Assembly (NCBI RefSeq): GCF_001426745.1
Contig: NZ_LMFI01000001.1
Coordinates: 596,000-659,999, forward strand
DNA length: 64,000 bases
Source of the DNA: Nocardioides sp. Root140
GTDB taxonomy: Bacteria > Actinomycetota > Actinomycetes > Propionibacteriales > Nocardioidaceae
Direction: 5' to 3'
Shown: positions 14,947 to 23,506 of the stretch, in pieces
How positions within the stretch are numbered: position 1 is the first letter of the stretch
How the letters are laid out: every line of letters begins with the position of its first letter
Notes under the pieces: model-generated
What the model saw: only the letters and a program-made list of their open reading frames with translations
What the model was told of the DNA's origin: nothing
Database searches by the model: none
Made by a program: the position numbers and the translations under genes

Positions 14947-16377
14947 CTAGGGGGCCACCGGTGGCACGAACTCGAACGTCATGCCGAGGAGCCAGAGCAG
15001 CAACAGCACCACGGGCAGGTGGAAGAGGAACTGGAGGAACGTGAACCCCACCAGGTCCCGAGCACGCAGGCCGAGCACCGCGAGCAGTGGGAGCATGAAG
15101 AACGGGTTGACCAGGTTGGGGAGTGCCTCGGCGGCGTTGTAGATCTGCACCGTCCAGCCGAGGTTCATGTGCACGTCGGTCGCCGACTGCATGACGTACG
15201 GCGCCTCCACGAGCCACTTGCCGCCGCCCGACGGGACCAGGAGTCCTAGCAGCGCGGTGTAGAGCGCGATCACCACGGCGAACGCCCCGCCACCGCCGAT
15301 GTCGGTGAAGAGCTCGGCGAGGTGGCCCGAGACCGAGACGCCGCCGAACCCCTCGGCACGGGTGAGCACGGCAGCCATCGCGGCGTACAACGGGAACTGC
15401 ACGAGCACGCCGGCCGTGGAGGGGACGGCCTTCATGGTCGCGTCGAGGAACTTGCGTGGCGTGCCCTGGAGGACGAGGCCGAGCACCAGGAAGACCATGA
15501 GGTAGCGGTTGAGGCTGCTGACCACCGTGAGCACGGGCAGGTCGACGAACTGGAGCACCAGCCAGCCCAGCGTCAGCAGGCCGATCAGGATCGGCAGGAT
15601 GCGGGAGTGCTCGAGCCACTCGCCGGGGCGGGTGCGGGCCTCGGTCTCGGCCACCGTGTCGTCGAGGTCGACGCCCATCTCCTCGGCGGTCCTGATGGCC
15701 TGGCCCTGGGGCGCGGAGAACCACGAGACGGCGACCGTGAGTGCGATGAGGACGGCGGCCAGGGTGAGCGACTGCCAGGTGAGGATGGTCGCGCCGAAGT
15801 CGAGCACGCCGGTGATCTCCAGCAGCTCGGGCGGCAGGGACTCGGGCGTTGCCTGCAGCTGCGCCGCCGAGGACGAGAGGCCCAGGGCCCAGACCGCGCC
15901 CAGTCCCATGTACGCGGCGGCGCCGAGTGCGCGGTAGTCGACGCGCAGGTCGGTACGCCGTGCGATGGCGCGGGCGAGCAGTCCGCCGAAGACCATGCTC
16001 AGTCCCCAGTTCAGCATCGAGACCAGGCAGGCGAGCAGCGCCACGAAGGCGACCGCCCCGCGTGCCGTCCTGGGCACGGTGGCGATTCGTTCGATCAGCC
16101 GGGCGACGGGCGGCGAGGACGCCACGATGTAGCCGGTGAGCACGACCATCGCCATCTGGAGTGTGAACGCGGTCAGGTCCCAGAATCCGTCACCGAACGT
16201 GCGGGCCACGTTTGCGGGGCTGGCACCGTTGATCATCGCAGCGGCGCAGATGATCACGACCCCGGCGAGGGCGAAGACGTAGGCGTCGGGGAACCACTTC
16301 TCCGTCCACGCGGCGCTTCTCTGGGCGAACCGGGCCAGGCCCTTTTCCTGGGCGGGTGCAGCGGGTGACGTGCTCAT
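14947..16377 (-). CDS. short-chain fatty acid transporter (AtoE family)
   Basis: 476 residues with about twelve hydrophobic helices. Family signatures: EKWFPDAYVFALAGVVII, GFWDLTAFTLQMAMVVLTGY, LVSMLNWGLSMVFGGLLAR, LLGLLVPSGGGKWLVEAPY and YNAAEALPNLVNPFFMLPLL. AtoE-type proteins import short-chain fatty acids. The start is ATG 16377, with GGAGG upstream on the minus strand; the frame is open much further but lacks membrane-protein composition there. It is divergent from the metalloprotease gene. Confidence 0.9.
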   Translation of the reverse strand: MSTSPAAPAQEKGLARFAQRSAAWTEKWFPDAYVFALAGVVIICAAAMINGASPANVARTFGDGFWDLTAFTLQMAMVVLTGYIVASSPPVARLIERIATVPRTARGAVAFVALLACLVSMLNWGLSMVFGGLLARAIARRTDLRVDYRALGAAAYMGLGAVWALGLSSSAAQLQATPESLPPELLEITGVLDFGATILTWQSLTLAAVLIALTVAVSWFSAPQGQAIRTAEEMGVDLDDTVAETEARTRPGEWLEHSRILPILIGLLTLGWLVLQFVDLPVLTVVSSLNRYLMVFLVLGLVLQGTPRKFLDATMKAVPSTAGVLVQFPLYAAMAAVLTRAEGFGGVSVSGHLAELFTDIGGGGAFAVVIALYTALLGLLVPSGGGKWLVEAPYVMQSATDVHMNLGWTVQIYNAAEALPNLVNPFFMLPLLAVLGLRARDLVGFTFLQFLFHLPVVLLLLWLLGMTFEFVPPVAP

Positions 16378-16618
16378 GAGGGGAGCCTCCTGGGTCGGGG
16401 ACGACCCTGAGGCTAGTGGAGCCTGTCCCTGCCGCGGCCGGCAGGCAAGGGCCTGGTTCGAGACGGTGGCCGACACCTGCCAGTGCCGAACCACGCCAGC
16501 GGGAACTCCTTCCGGAGCGGGTGCGCTGGCACCCAAACTCCTCGGCAGTACGACGGTTCGATCCGGATCACCTCCGACTCCCGGGCATGCGGCCGTCTCG
16601 ACACACATGGGGAGAAGC

Positions 16619-17866
16619 ATGAAGAAGCGCCTTGCGGTCACCGCCTCGTTGGCGGCGTCGCTCTGCCTGGTCCTGACGGCCAGCCCGCAGGCCGTCGCCG
16701 ACGACAAGGACGAGATTCCGCAGTCCACGTTGGTCTCCGCGCCGGACTCGATCGCAGAAGGCGTCACCCTCGGCGAGGCCAGGGCCGCCGTCAAGGGTGA
16801 CGCGGTGAGGGAGGCGCGGCTCGAGAAGCTGATCGCCACGCTGCCGGCCGACTGGCAGAAGCACCGCAGCAGCGCCCTGCGCCACCTGGGCCTCGACGCC
16901 ACGCAGTGGACCGACGCGATCTCCGGGGTGATCAACCCCGACGACTACGAGTGCACCGAGAGCCCGTTCAACCAGTGGGTGTCGGCCGAGGTCGGGAAGA
17001 TCGGCCAGGGCGACCTGATGGTGCTCAGCCTGTTCGGCGTGCTCGACTTCCCGACGTACGACGCGCTGATCTACGAGACCGACGCGACCAAGCAGTACTT
17101 CGGCACCCACGGTGAGTACAACAAGGTGCTGCCGCGCGACTTCGGCACGCTGCAGGACTTCTGGGACATCAAGTCGTTCGACATCCAGCTGCTGGCGATG
17201 CACGGCGAGATGTTGAAGGACCGTGCCCGCGTGGCCCGCGCGGCCACCCTGCTGCTCGGCGTAGAGGGCGACGAGGCCCTGGAGTTCGCCGACCTGGTCA
17301 TGGAGATCCTCAGTGCCAATCCCGTCCTCGACAGCGGCGAGCACCCGATCTTCACCCTCAACGCGTTCGCCTTCACCGCCGAGGGCGACCCCGACCCGGT
17401 GGTCGACGGCGTGCCCGACAAGATCGTGATGGGCGACGGCGTGCTCACCGCGCTGCACGAGATCGGGATGTCGCAGGTCAGTGGCCGCTCGGTGCTGTCG
17501 CACGAGTTCGGCCACCATGTGCAGTACGAGAAGGGCCTCTTCGAGTCCGACCTCACCGGCCCGGAGGCCACCCGGCGTACCGAGCTGATGGCCGACTCGT
17601 TCGGCAGCTTCTCGACCTCGCACGAGCGCGGCCTCGCGTTCAGCCACAAGAAGTACCTGGAGGCGCAGCGCGCGTCGTACGAAGTGGGCGACTGCAGCTT
17701 CGACTCCGACGGTCACCACGGGACGCCGAACCAGCGCATGCGTGCGGCGAAGTGGGGCTACGAGAAGGTGCAGGCCCTGACCAACCCGATCCGCATCACG
17801 CCTTCGGCGAAGCTGGCCAAGCAGTTCGACCGCTTCCTGCCCACCCTGGTCTCACCGGACGCCTGA
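16619..17866 (+). CDS. secreted zinc metalloprotease-like protein (HEFGH motif)
   Basis: 415 residues with a Sec signal peptide (MKKRLAVTASLAASLCLVLT, cleavage near SPQAVA-DD). Zinc site HEFGHHVQYEKG followed by the third-ligand region ELMADSFGSFSTSHERG and later DGHHGTPNQRMRAAKWGYE, which together resemble neutral zinc metallopeptidases. The N-terminal 250 residues are probably a helical prodomain-like region. ATG 16619 is preceded by GGGGAG. The gene ends at a strong hairpin shared with the convergent ArsC-like gene. Substrate unknown. Confidence 0.82.
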   Translation: MKKRLAVTASLAASLCLVLTASPQAVADDKDEIPQSTLVSAPDSIAEGVTLGEARAAVKGDAVREARLEKLIATLPADWQKHRSSALRHLGLDATQWTDAISGVINPDDYECTESPFNQWVSAEVGKIGQGDLMVLSLFGVLDFPTYDALIYETDATKQYFGTHGEYNKVLPRDFGTLQDFWDIKSFDIQLLAMHGEMLKDRARVARAATLLLGVEGDEALEFADLVMEILSANPVLDSGEHPIFTLNAFAFTAEGDPDPVVDGVPDKIVMGDGVLTALHEIGMSQVSGRSVLSHEFGHHVQYEKGLFESDLTGPEATRRTELMADSFGSFSTSHERGLAFSHKKYLEAQRASYEVGDCSFDSDGHHGTPNQRMRAAKWGYEKVQALTNPIRITPSAKLAKQFDRFLPTLVSPDA

Positions 17867-17886
17867 CCCCCGTCGTCCGGTGACGG

Positions 17887-17918
17887 GTGTGGGTTCGGCC
17901 TGCAGGCCGGACCCACAC
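17887..17918. terminator. bidirectional hairpin terminator
   Basis: GTGTGGGTTCGGCC pairs with GGCCGGACCCACAC around a TGCA loop (14-bp stem with one G-U type pair on one strand). It lies between two convergent genes, 20 nt after the metalloprotease stop and 8 nt before the ArsC-like stop. Confidence 0.8.
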
Positions 17919-17925
17919 CCCTTCT

Positions 17926-18291
17926 CTAGTTCTTCAGCACCCGGGCAAGCGTCTCGTCGTCGCGCGCGACCACGGCGGTGCCGTCGTCCAGCGTGATGAT
18001 CGGGCGCTGGATCAGCTTGGGGTGCGCGGCCAGCGCGGCCACCCAGTCGCCGCGGTGTGCGTCGTCCTTCGGCACGTTCTTGAGCTCGAGCTCCTTGGCG
18101 ATCGGCTCGTTCATGCGGGCGATGTGCCACGGCTCGAGGCCCAGCTTGGTCAGCACGTCCTCGATCTCGGCGACGGTCGGCGGGTCGTCGAGGTAGCGAC
18201 GCTGGGTGTATTCACTGCCGGCCTCGTCGAGCGCGCCCACCGCCGTACGGCACTTCGAGCAGGCCGGGTTGATCCAGATCTCCACTGTCAC
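17926..18291 (-). CDS. ArsC/Spx-like thioredoxin-fold protein (arsenate reductase family)
   Basis: 121-residue ArsC-family protein. It starts with a strand then a CxxC active site (INPACSKCRTAVGALDEAG), continues EYTQRRYLDDPPTVAEIEDVL (ArsC-like), and ends QRPIITLDDGTAVVARDDETLARVL. The two-Cys site is more like ArsC/YffB redox proteins than Spx alone. No ars genes are nearby, so arsenate activity is uncertain. The GTG start overlaps the YbaK stop (GTGA); a second in-frame GTG lies 6 nt downstream at 18285. Confidence 0.85.
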   Translation of the reverse strand: MTVEIWINPACSKCRTAVGALDEAGSEYTQRRYLDDPPTVAEIEDVLTKLGLEPWHIARMNEPIAKELELKNVPKDDAHRGDWVAALAAHPKLIQRPIITLDDGTAVVARDDETLARVLKN

Positions 18292-18752
18292 TCCACCTCG
18301 ATCTCGGTTGCGCCGGTCATCGTGACCAGCTCGTCGTACGTCGTGCTGAACACCGCCGCCGGGTGGCCCGCGGCGGCCCACACCACGTCGTACTTGCGAA
18401 GCCAGGGGTCGATGTACGTCGGCACCGGCGCGGGGTGGGCGATGGGGGAGACCCCGCCGATCACCTGCCCCGTGTGGTGCCTGACGAAGTCGGGCTTGGC
18501 GCGCTTGAGTGGACCGGTGGTCGCCTCGACCTTGGTCGTGTCGACCCGGTGGGCGCCGCTGGTCAGGATCAGCACCGGGCTGCCCTCGGAGTTGAACAGC
18601 AGGCTGTTCGCGATCGCGCCGACCTCGCAGCCGAGCGCCTCGGCGGCCAGAGCCGCGGTGTGCACCGAGTCGGGGAGTACGACGATCTCGCCGGTGCCGC
18701 CCTTCTCGGCCAGGACCGCGCGGAACTTCTCGATGGAGGGGTGTTCTGCCAT
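18288..18752 (-). CDS. YbaK/EbsC family aminoacyl-tRNA deacylase-like protein
   Basis: 154 residues of the YbaK/ProX fold, which in characterised members hydrolyses mischarged aminoacyl-tRNA (for example Cys-tRNA-Pro). Signatures: TAALAAEALGCEVGAIANSL, PVLILTSGAHRVDTTK, QVIGGVSPIAHPAPVPTYID. TAGGGT precedes ATG 18752 by 7 nt. Coupled by a 4-nt overlap to the ArsC-like gene. Confidence 0.9.
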   Translation of the reverse strand: MAEHPSIEKFRAVLAEKGGTGEIVVLPDSVHTAALAAEALGCEVGAIANSLLFNSEGSPVLILTSGAHRVDTTKVEATTGPLKRAKPDFVRHHTGQVIGGVSPIAHPAPVPTYIDPWLRKYDVVWAAAGHPAAVFSTTYDELVTMTGATEIEVE

Positions 18753-18759
18753 GTCGGAG

Positions 18760-18765
18760 ACCCTA
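18760..18765 (-). promoter_or_regulatory. putative -10 element of a leaderless YbaK gene promoter
   Basis: TAGGGT with a 7-nt spacer to ATG 18752, minus strand. Confidence 0.4.
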
Positions 18766-18766
18766 C

Positions 18767-19564
18767 TCAGCGGGCGGGCAGCGCCCGGCACAGTGTCCGG
18801 GGGAACGACGGCACGGAGGCGACGTCGGCGCAGCCAGCTGCGGTGCCCGTCGCGACGGCGTTCCAGCGTTCCCCGGTGAAGTGGGCGAAGAACCGGGTGT
18901 GCGTGCCCTTCCCGACGCAGCCCGCGGGAGGAGTGGAGCCGTCGACGGACTGGCATCCCGTCATGACGGCGTCGACCTCGGCCACCATCCAGCTGCCCTC
19001 GCACGCGAGTACGTCGACCTGCTGTTCGGGCGGGATCTCGACTCCCTGCAGCAGGGTGCCTGTCCACGCGGGGTCGCAACGGTCGTTCGGTGGGTAGCAG
19101 CCGACCTGGTCGTCGCAACGCACGTACGACGGCCCGTTGCCCGGTTTCCATTCGACGGAGTTGTCGGTGACCAGCGTGCGGCCGTCCAGCTCCGGGATGT
19201 CGACCGACAGCTCATGGGGCTGCATCTTCGGGCAGGCATGGGCGTCGTAGTCGAGTGTCGCGGCGAGCGACTGGAACGTCGCGGTCAGGAAGACCGCGTG
19301 CTTCTCGGCCTCGACGGTCGCCTTCGGGTGCCGGGCACATCCCGGTGCCCCGGCAGGCAGGTCGAGGGTGACCGTGACCCTTCCGGGCCCGCTCTGCGTG
19401 AGGGCTGTGATGTCGGCTGCGTAGGTCACCGGACCGGAGGGTCGGTCGGTCATCCCCGTAGGGCCACCGGTCGCCGGGTCATCGGCATCGGTCGCGGTGC
19501 CACAGGCGACGAGGACGGGAACCAACAGGGCCGAGGCGAGCAGCCCGAGGCGGGACAGGGTCAT
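18767..19564 (-). CDS. lipoprotein, unknown function
   Basis: 265 residues with a lipoprotein signal (SRLGLLASALLVPVLVAC; lipobox LVAC, Cys at about residue 21), followed by a Thr/Pro-rich linker and a domain with about ten Cys residues that probably form disulfides (for example RCDDQVGCYPPNDRCDP). No family recognised. TAGGCT lies 8 nt before ATG 19564. Confidence 0.8.
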   Translation of the reverse strand: MTLSRLGLLASALLVPVLVACGTATDADDPATGGPTGMTDRPSGPVTYAADITALTQSGPGRVTVTLDLPAGAPGCARHPKATVEAEKHAVFLTATFQSLAATLDYDAHACPKMQPHELSVDIPELDGRTLVTDNSVEWKPGNGPSYVRCDDQVGCYPPNDRCDPAWTGTLLQGVEIPPEQQVDVLACEGSWMVAEVDAVMTGCQSVDGSTPPAGCVGKGTHTRFFAHFTGERWNAVATGTAAGCADVASVPSFPRTLCRALPAR

Positions 19565-19658
19565 GGTCGAAGAGCCTAGGTAGTCCCGAGGGTCGGGCGC
19601 ATGAGTCGACGTACTCACCTGTTGCGCGACTGTCGGTGTCAGCCGTCGGCATCGCACT

Positions 19659-19664
19659 TAGACT
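19659..19664 (+). promoter_or_regulatory. putative -10 element of a leaderless HEAT-repeat gene
   Basis: TAGACT with a 7-nt spacer to GTG 19672; this supports the GTG rather than the upstream ATG as the start. Confidence 0.4.
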
Positions 19665-19671
19665 CCGCTTC

Positions 19672-20001
19672 GTGGTCAACGACTTCACACGTGGCTTGGC
19701 GATGATGCGCAAGCGTCCCGCACAAGTGCGGGAGGACGGATTCGGGTTGGTCAGGCGCGTCGCCGCCGATCACGTGGCGGAACTCAGCGGCGCCTACGCC
19801 GCCGAGAGCGACCACGGCTTGCGCTGCTGGCTCCTGGAGTTGCTCGGTGACGCCCGCTCACCCGAGGCGCTCTCCGTGTTCGCGGGCGCGCTGACCAGCC
19901 CAGACGAGTCCATCCGGTACTGGAGCGAGAAGGGCCTGGAGAAGTTGGATACCAAGGAGGCTCGGCGGTTGCTCTGGGAGCACCGGCATCGCCACGCGTA
20001 G
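19672..20001 (+). CDS. small HEAT-repeat-like protein
   Basis: 109 residues (MVNDFTRGLAMMRKRPAQVR onward) with two to three alpha-alpha hairpins of the HEAT/ARM type: ERDHGLRCWLLELLGDARSPEALSVF-like and DESIRYWSEKGLEKLDTKEARRLL. Probably a protein-binding scaffold. Marks the left edge of the accessory block. An in-frame ATG at 19636 would add 12 residues. Confidence 0.65.
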   Translation: MVNDFTRGLAMMRKRPAQVREDGFGLVRRVAADHVAELSGAYAAESDHGLRCWLLELLGDARSPEALSVFAGALTSPDESIRYWSEKGLEKLDTKEARRLLWEHRHRHA

Positions 20002-20323
20002 TACACGGCTACAGCCGCGATCCGTGGGCAAGTGCCTCGACAGAAGTGAAACGACGGCTCTGTGGACGAGGCCAAGGACACTGCCAAGAGTCGAGAGCAT
20101 CAGATCGAGATTGTTCAGGGCAGCAGACGACCAAGGATCTCCGCTCGCAGGCGTCCGCTCATGCCGATGAGAGAGCGCCAGCGTCTTACCGCAGAGGGTC
20201 ACCGAGCCGCCGCCGCGGAGCCGTGACTCAGCTCCCGGGAGCACTCGATCGCCGCCATTGAGTCATCGCTGGCGGTCAGAGGCACACCGCGACGCCGGCG
20301 AGGTGGCTGGTGGAAGCTAGCCC
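20002..20323. other. 322-nt stretch without a supported gene
   Basis: Less GC-rich than its surroundings, with only short overlapping frames of implausible composition. A GCTCCCGGGAGC palindrome near 20230 is the only structure noted. Could be decayed DNA at the edge of an insertion. Confidence 0.5.
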
Positions 20324-20734
20324 TCAACTAATCAGCGGGAGAATGTGGTCCCTGATGAGCGTCCTCGACGCAGGTGTGTCGGACACCCTGGTCAAGGTCT
20401 GGCGGTACGACGACGGAAGCGTGACGGGCGCTGATCGAAGGTCACGCACCCAATCCACACCGACCCGGTGGCCGTCAGTTGAAGGCTCGGTCACGACACC
20501 GATGGCTTTGACGAGCATGGTGCGGAAGTCGTTGTTCATCTGCTTCGCGACGAGCACGTCGCCGTGCTCCATGAGGTCGAGGTTCGGGGCCTGCTTCTGG
20601 TAGCTCGGGTCCGACTCCATGTTGTGCCAGCCCAAGACCCACTCGCCCGCTTCGATCCAGTCGGCGAGCATCTCCCGTGCTCCGTCGCCGTGCCAACCAC
20701 CGTGAATCGTCCCCACCATGAAGTAGTTGGTCAT
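20324..20734 (-). CDS. orphan domain resembling the N-terminal region of McrB-like AAA proteins
   Basis: 136 residues. The pattern MVGTIHGG...ADWIEAGEWVLGW...GDVLVAKQMNN...MLVKAIGVVTEP...HRVGVDWV is like the N-terminal reader domain that precedes the GTPase/AAA module in some McrB-type restriction proteins (typically GDxIAIK, then MxIKAIGxVTE, then VDW). Here it stands alone. The last 30 residues do not match and may be a degraded extension. Assignment is from memory of the pattern and needs a profile search. Confidence 0.5.
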   Translation of the reverse strand: MTNYFMVGTIHGGWHGDGAREMLADWIEAGEWVLGWHNMESDPSYQKQAPNLDLMEHGDVLVAKQMNNDFRTMLVKAIGVVTEPSTDGHRVGVDWVRDLRSAPVTLPSSYRQTLTRVSDTPASRTLIRDHILPLIS

Positions 20735-20881
20735 GCGGGCATCACCTCGACAGTCTCACCGGTCTCTGTGCGGAGTCGATGCTACCGGCCGGAATCGGGC
20801 GTACGCGTAGCCTCGCGAACGTCCGCAACTGCCGCATTTCGCGCTGTCTTGCCGATGAGCGAGCGGCGGACTAGAGGCCAG

Positions 20882-21424
20882 CTAAAGCGCCGCGAGTCGC
20901 TGGGTGAGGGAGTGGCACAGGTCCGCGGTCGCGCTGGCGTCGAGGTCGTGGGTGACGGCTCCTTCGATGGCGAAGGTGACGACCGCTACCTCGGCAAGGC
21001 GTCGAGTTTCCGAGAGCTCGATGGTCAGCTGGTCCTCGAAGAGGGCTTCCATCTTCCTATGGAACCTGGAGTGCCACTCCGCGATCCGCGGCGACCGTGC
21101 CACGCGGGCGTGCACGGTGGCAACCAGGTGACGCACTGGCCGCAGGTTGTCGACGAGCCACGCGAACTGTTCCGCCAGGGGTTGCTCGGCCACGGTTGTG
21201 TGCTGCTCGAGGAGCAGGTCCAGGTACAGGTCGGCGACAGCAACGAACAGCTCATCCTTCTCGCCGAAGTACCAATAGAGGGTGTTCGGCGTGAGTCCGG
21301 CCGCGGCGGCGATCTTGCCCATCGACGCGCCGTCATAGCCCTCGGAGACGAACAACGAACTCGCCGCGGCGACGATCTCGTCGCGCTTGGCTTCTTTGGT
21401 CTGGTCGTGGCGGATACGTGGCAC
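20882..21424 (-). CDS. TetR/AcrR family transcriptional regulator
   Basis: 180-aa repressor with an N-terminal HTH: EIVAAASSLFVSEGYDGASMGKIAAAAGLTPNTLYWYFGEKDELF. The ligand-binding part is all-helical. It is divergent from an alpha/beta hydrolase gene 68 nt away; the gap holds CAAGAG/CTCTTG inverted repeats that are probable operators, so it most likely controls both genes. Confidence 0.9.
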   Translation of the reverse strand: MPRIRHDQTKEAKRDEIVAAASSLFVSEGYDGASMGKIAAAAGLTPNTLYWYFGEKDELFVAVADLYLDLLLEQHTTVAEQPLAEQFAWLVDNLRPVRHLVATVHARVARSPRIAEWHSRFHRKMEALFEDQLTIELSETRRLAEVAVVTFAIEGAVTHDLDASATADLCHSLTQRLAAL

Positions 21425-21432
21425 ACCTCATC

Positions 21433-21483
21433 TTGACAGCCATTCAAGAGCGCCGGCAATATCTCTTGTATGCCAATCAAGAG
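21433..21483. promoter_or_regulatory. TetR/hydrolase divergent promoter with CTCTTG inverted repeats
   Basis: A TTGACA hexamer (21433-21438) is followed by CAAGAG (21445-21450), CTCTTG (21463-21468) and CAAGAG (21478-21483). The last two form an inverted repeat with a 9-nt centre immediately before the GAGGAGG ribosome site of the hydrolase gene. Layout suits a TetR operator. Confidence 0.55.
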
Positions 21484-21492
21484 GAGGCTGTC

Positions 21493-22434
21493 ATGAGTGA
21501 CCGTCGAGAGCTGTTCTTCCCGTCCGGCGAAGATCGGTGCCACGCATGGCTGTACGTACCCGAGGGTGCGACTGAGGCGACCCCAGCACCCGTCCTGGTG
21601 ATGGGACACGGTCTGGGAGCCATCAAGGAGATGCGCCTGGCCGCGTTCGCCGAGCGCTTCCAGGCCGAGGGGTACGCGTGCCTGGTGTTCGACTACCGCC
21701 ACTTCGGGCAGAGCGGTGGCGAACCACGGGAACTGCTGAGCATCCCCCGGCAGCGGGAGGACTGGCGGTCTGCGGTGGCGTTCGCGCGCACCCTGCCCGA
21801 GGTCGACCCCGACTCCGTGGTGGCCTGGGGAACCTCGTTCGGTGGCGGACACGCCATCGTCACCGCCGCCGCCGACCCCTCCATCGCGGCGTCGATCTCC
21901 CAATGCCCCTTCACCGACGGGTTCGCGGCATTGATGAAGATCCCGCCGAAAGTGGCTGCTCGTCTGACCGGCGCAGCGGTCCGCGACCTGTTCGCAACGG
22001 CGATCGGACGCGAACCCGTGCGGGTGCCGGTCGCCGCCCGCGCCGGCGAAGTCGGCCTGATGAGCGCAAACGACGTCTCCGAAGGAGTGTTGGAACTGCT
22101 CGAAGCCTCCGGCCTCACCGAAGCCGAGTACAGGTCCCAGGTCCCGGCCCGCATCGGGCTCGCCGTGCCACTCGACAGACCCGGACGGCGAGCCAAGGAC
22201 CTCACCAAGCCAGCACTCTTCTGCGTCTGCGACGGCGACACCGTCGCCCCGGCACCGGCCACACTGCGGCACGCCGCCAACGCACCCAGGGGAGAGGTCC
22301 GCCGCTACGACGCCGGACACTTCGACATCTACATCGGCGACGACTTTGACCGCGTCATTGCAGACCAGATCGCGTTCCTGCGGCAGCACGTGCCGTCGCG
22401 TCTCAACACGTCAACCCCCGGTAACGACGCCTAG
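21493..22434 (+). CDS. alpha/beta hydrolase
   Basis: 313 residues, alpha/beta-hydrolase fold: LVMGHGLGAIKEMRLAAFAE (oxyanion region), DYRHFGQSGGEPRELLS, nucleophile elbow AWGTSFGGGHAIVTA (Ser in GTSFGGG), acid near FCVCDGDTVAP, and His in YDAGHFDIY. Resembles DLH/UPF0227-type hydrolases, and substrate is unknown. Start ATG 21493 has GAGGAGG upstream. Paired with the divergent TetR regulator. Confidence 0.9.
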   Translation: MSDRRELFFPSGEDRCHAWLYVPEGATEATPAPVLVMGHGLGAIKEMRLAAFAERFQAEGYACLVFDYRHFGQSGGEPRELLSIPRQREDWRSAVAFARTLPEVDPDSVVAWGTSFGGGHAIVTAAADPSIAASISQCPFTDGFAALMKIPPKVAARLTGAAVRDLFATAIGREPVRVPVAARAGEVGLMSANDVSEGVLELLEASGLTEAEYRSQVPARIGLAVPLDRPGRRAKDLTKPALFCVCDGDTVAPAPATLRHAANAPRGEVRRYDAGHFDIYIGDDFDRVIADQIAFLRQHVPSRLNTSTPGNDA

Positions 22435-22516
22435 GAGCGCGGGCCGGCTAGCTCCTCCAAAAGAAGCGACCGCACATGCCGCTGATGGTGCACGGGCCTT
22501 CCGATCAGCGGGCGGC

Positions 22517-22792
22517 TTAGCCGCTGCGCAGAACCTGGTAGATCGACTCGGATGACGGGCCAGGGCGAGGAACGTCGTTCCACCGAATTTCAAGCGCCTT
22601 CATGGCAATTGCAGCCTTGACCTCGGCAACGTCCACGTCGTCCTGGAAGAACGCGATCGACAGGCCGTTTCCAGTCGCCTCGTCGACCAAGTGGTAGGCG
22701 TTCAGTACTCCTGGGACGGTCTTGGCCGCGTCGATCACCCACTGGCGATCATCGTCTGGCATGGGCTCCCAGACTGCGATTCGTGCGAACAC
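22517..22792 (-). CDS. small hypothetical protein, ABM-like fold
   Basis: 91 residues (FARIAVWEPMPDDDRQWVI at the start, then GVLNAYHLVDEATGNGLSIA and a C-terminal EIRWNDVPRPGPSSESIYQV). The alternating strands and helices resemble dimeric alpha-beta barrel proteins. GTG 22792 is chosen because GGAGGTG sits 6-7 nt upstream; the frame is open further but without a better start. Confidence 0.65.
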   Translation of the reverse strand: MFARIAVWEPMPDDDRQWVIDAAKTVPGVLNAYHLVDEATGNGLSIAFFQDDVDVAEVKAAIAMKALEIRWNDVPRPGPSSESIYQVLRSG

Positions 22793-23035
22793 GGGTTTCA
22801 CCTCCGTTGATCTCTGGGACATCAGCATGCCGCGATCACCAAGGCGAGGTCTTGCGTTCTGCCAGATGCGCCCGAGTCTGCCGCGGACAGGGCGCACCCT
22901 GTCGATGTGCGGTCGCCTGCTCACCCCTGCGGCTGCCGAAGGCAATCAGCTTCTCCGGCACCTCGGCGCCGAAGCACTGGGTGGATTCCACAACGTCGTG
23001 TAGGAACTGCAACCGCTGCTCGTGTTTACCGCAGG

Positions 23036-23317
23036 TCAGTTGCCTCCAATAGGGACAGAGACCCATAGCGAGTAGAAGACGACAGTTGTGGTCGCTACTC
23101 CGAAGGCTCCCGCGATCAAACTCGAACCCAGGAGGCTGTTGTGTTGATGGGTTCTCCAACCTAGGAATGCCATTGCCAGCGCGATACCGAGTTCCAGCAA
23201 TGTGAGACCGCCGGGTCCGGCGACACCAAAAAAAGGAGTTCGCCAAGGGAGGGCAGTAGCAATCAGGCAGATGCCAAACGCCAGCCCATTGGCAGCGAAG
23301 CCTGCGGCTCTCTTCAC
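23036..23317 (-). CDS. small hypothetical membrane protein
   Basis: 93 residues with three hydrophobic segments (GFAANGLAFGICLIATALPW, LTLLELGIALAMAFLGW, IAGAFGVATTTVVFYSLWV). No family recognised. The DNA here is clearly less GC-rich than the core genome, suggesting acquisition. Confidence 0.55.
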   Translation of the reverse strand: MKRAAGFAANGLAFGICLIATALPWRTPFFGVAGPGGLTLLELGIALAMAFLGWRTHQHNSLLGSSLIAGAFGVATTTVVFYSLWVSVPIGGN

Positions 23318-23506
23318 AGTGCACTTAGTAGGCGACGTGAAGCCAAGACATGTCCCCGGATCCTTCAGATGAGTATCCCGAGTGTGAGGCTTCGATCGAG
23401 CGGTTGTCTGGCGAACGGCAAATTGTCATCCGGTGGAGGCCAAGGTCCCGTGTCGCGCCCAACGGTGCTCATCATTCTTGAGGGCAGGATCGGTGACAAC
23501 GCACTG

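Noticed and set aside
14947..16935. Extended 662-aa version of the AtoE transporter
   Set aside because: The extra N-terminus has no membrane or family features and crosses the divergent promoter; ATG 16377 has a good ribosome site.
20046..20261. 71-aa plus-strand frame in the gene-free gap
   Set aside because: Composition (RASDRDCSGQQ, RGSPSRRRGA) is not protein-like, no ribosome site, no homology recognised.
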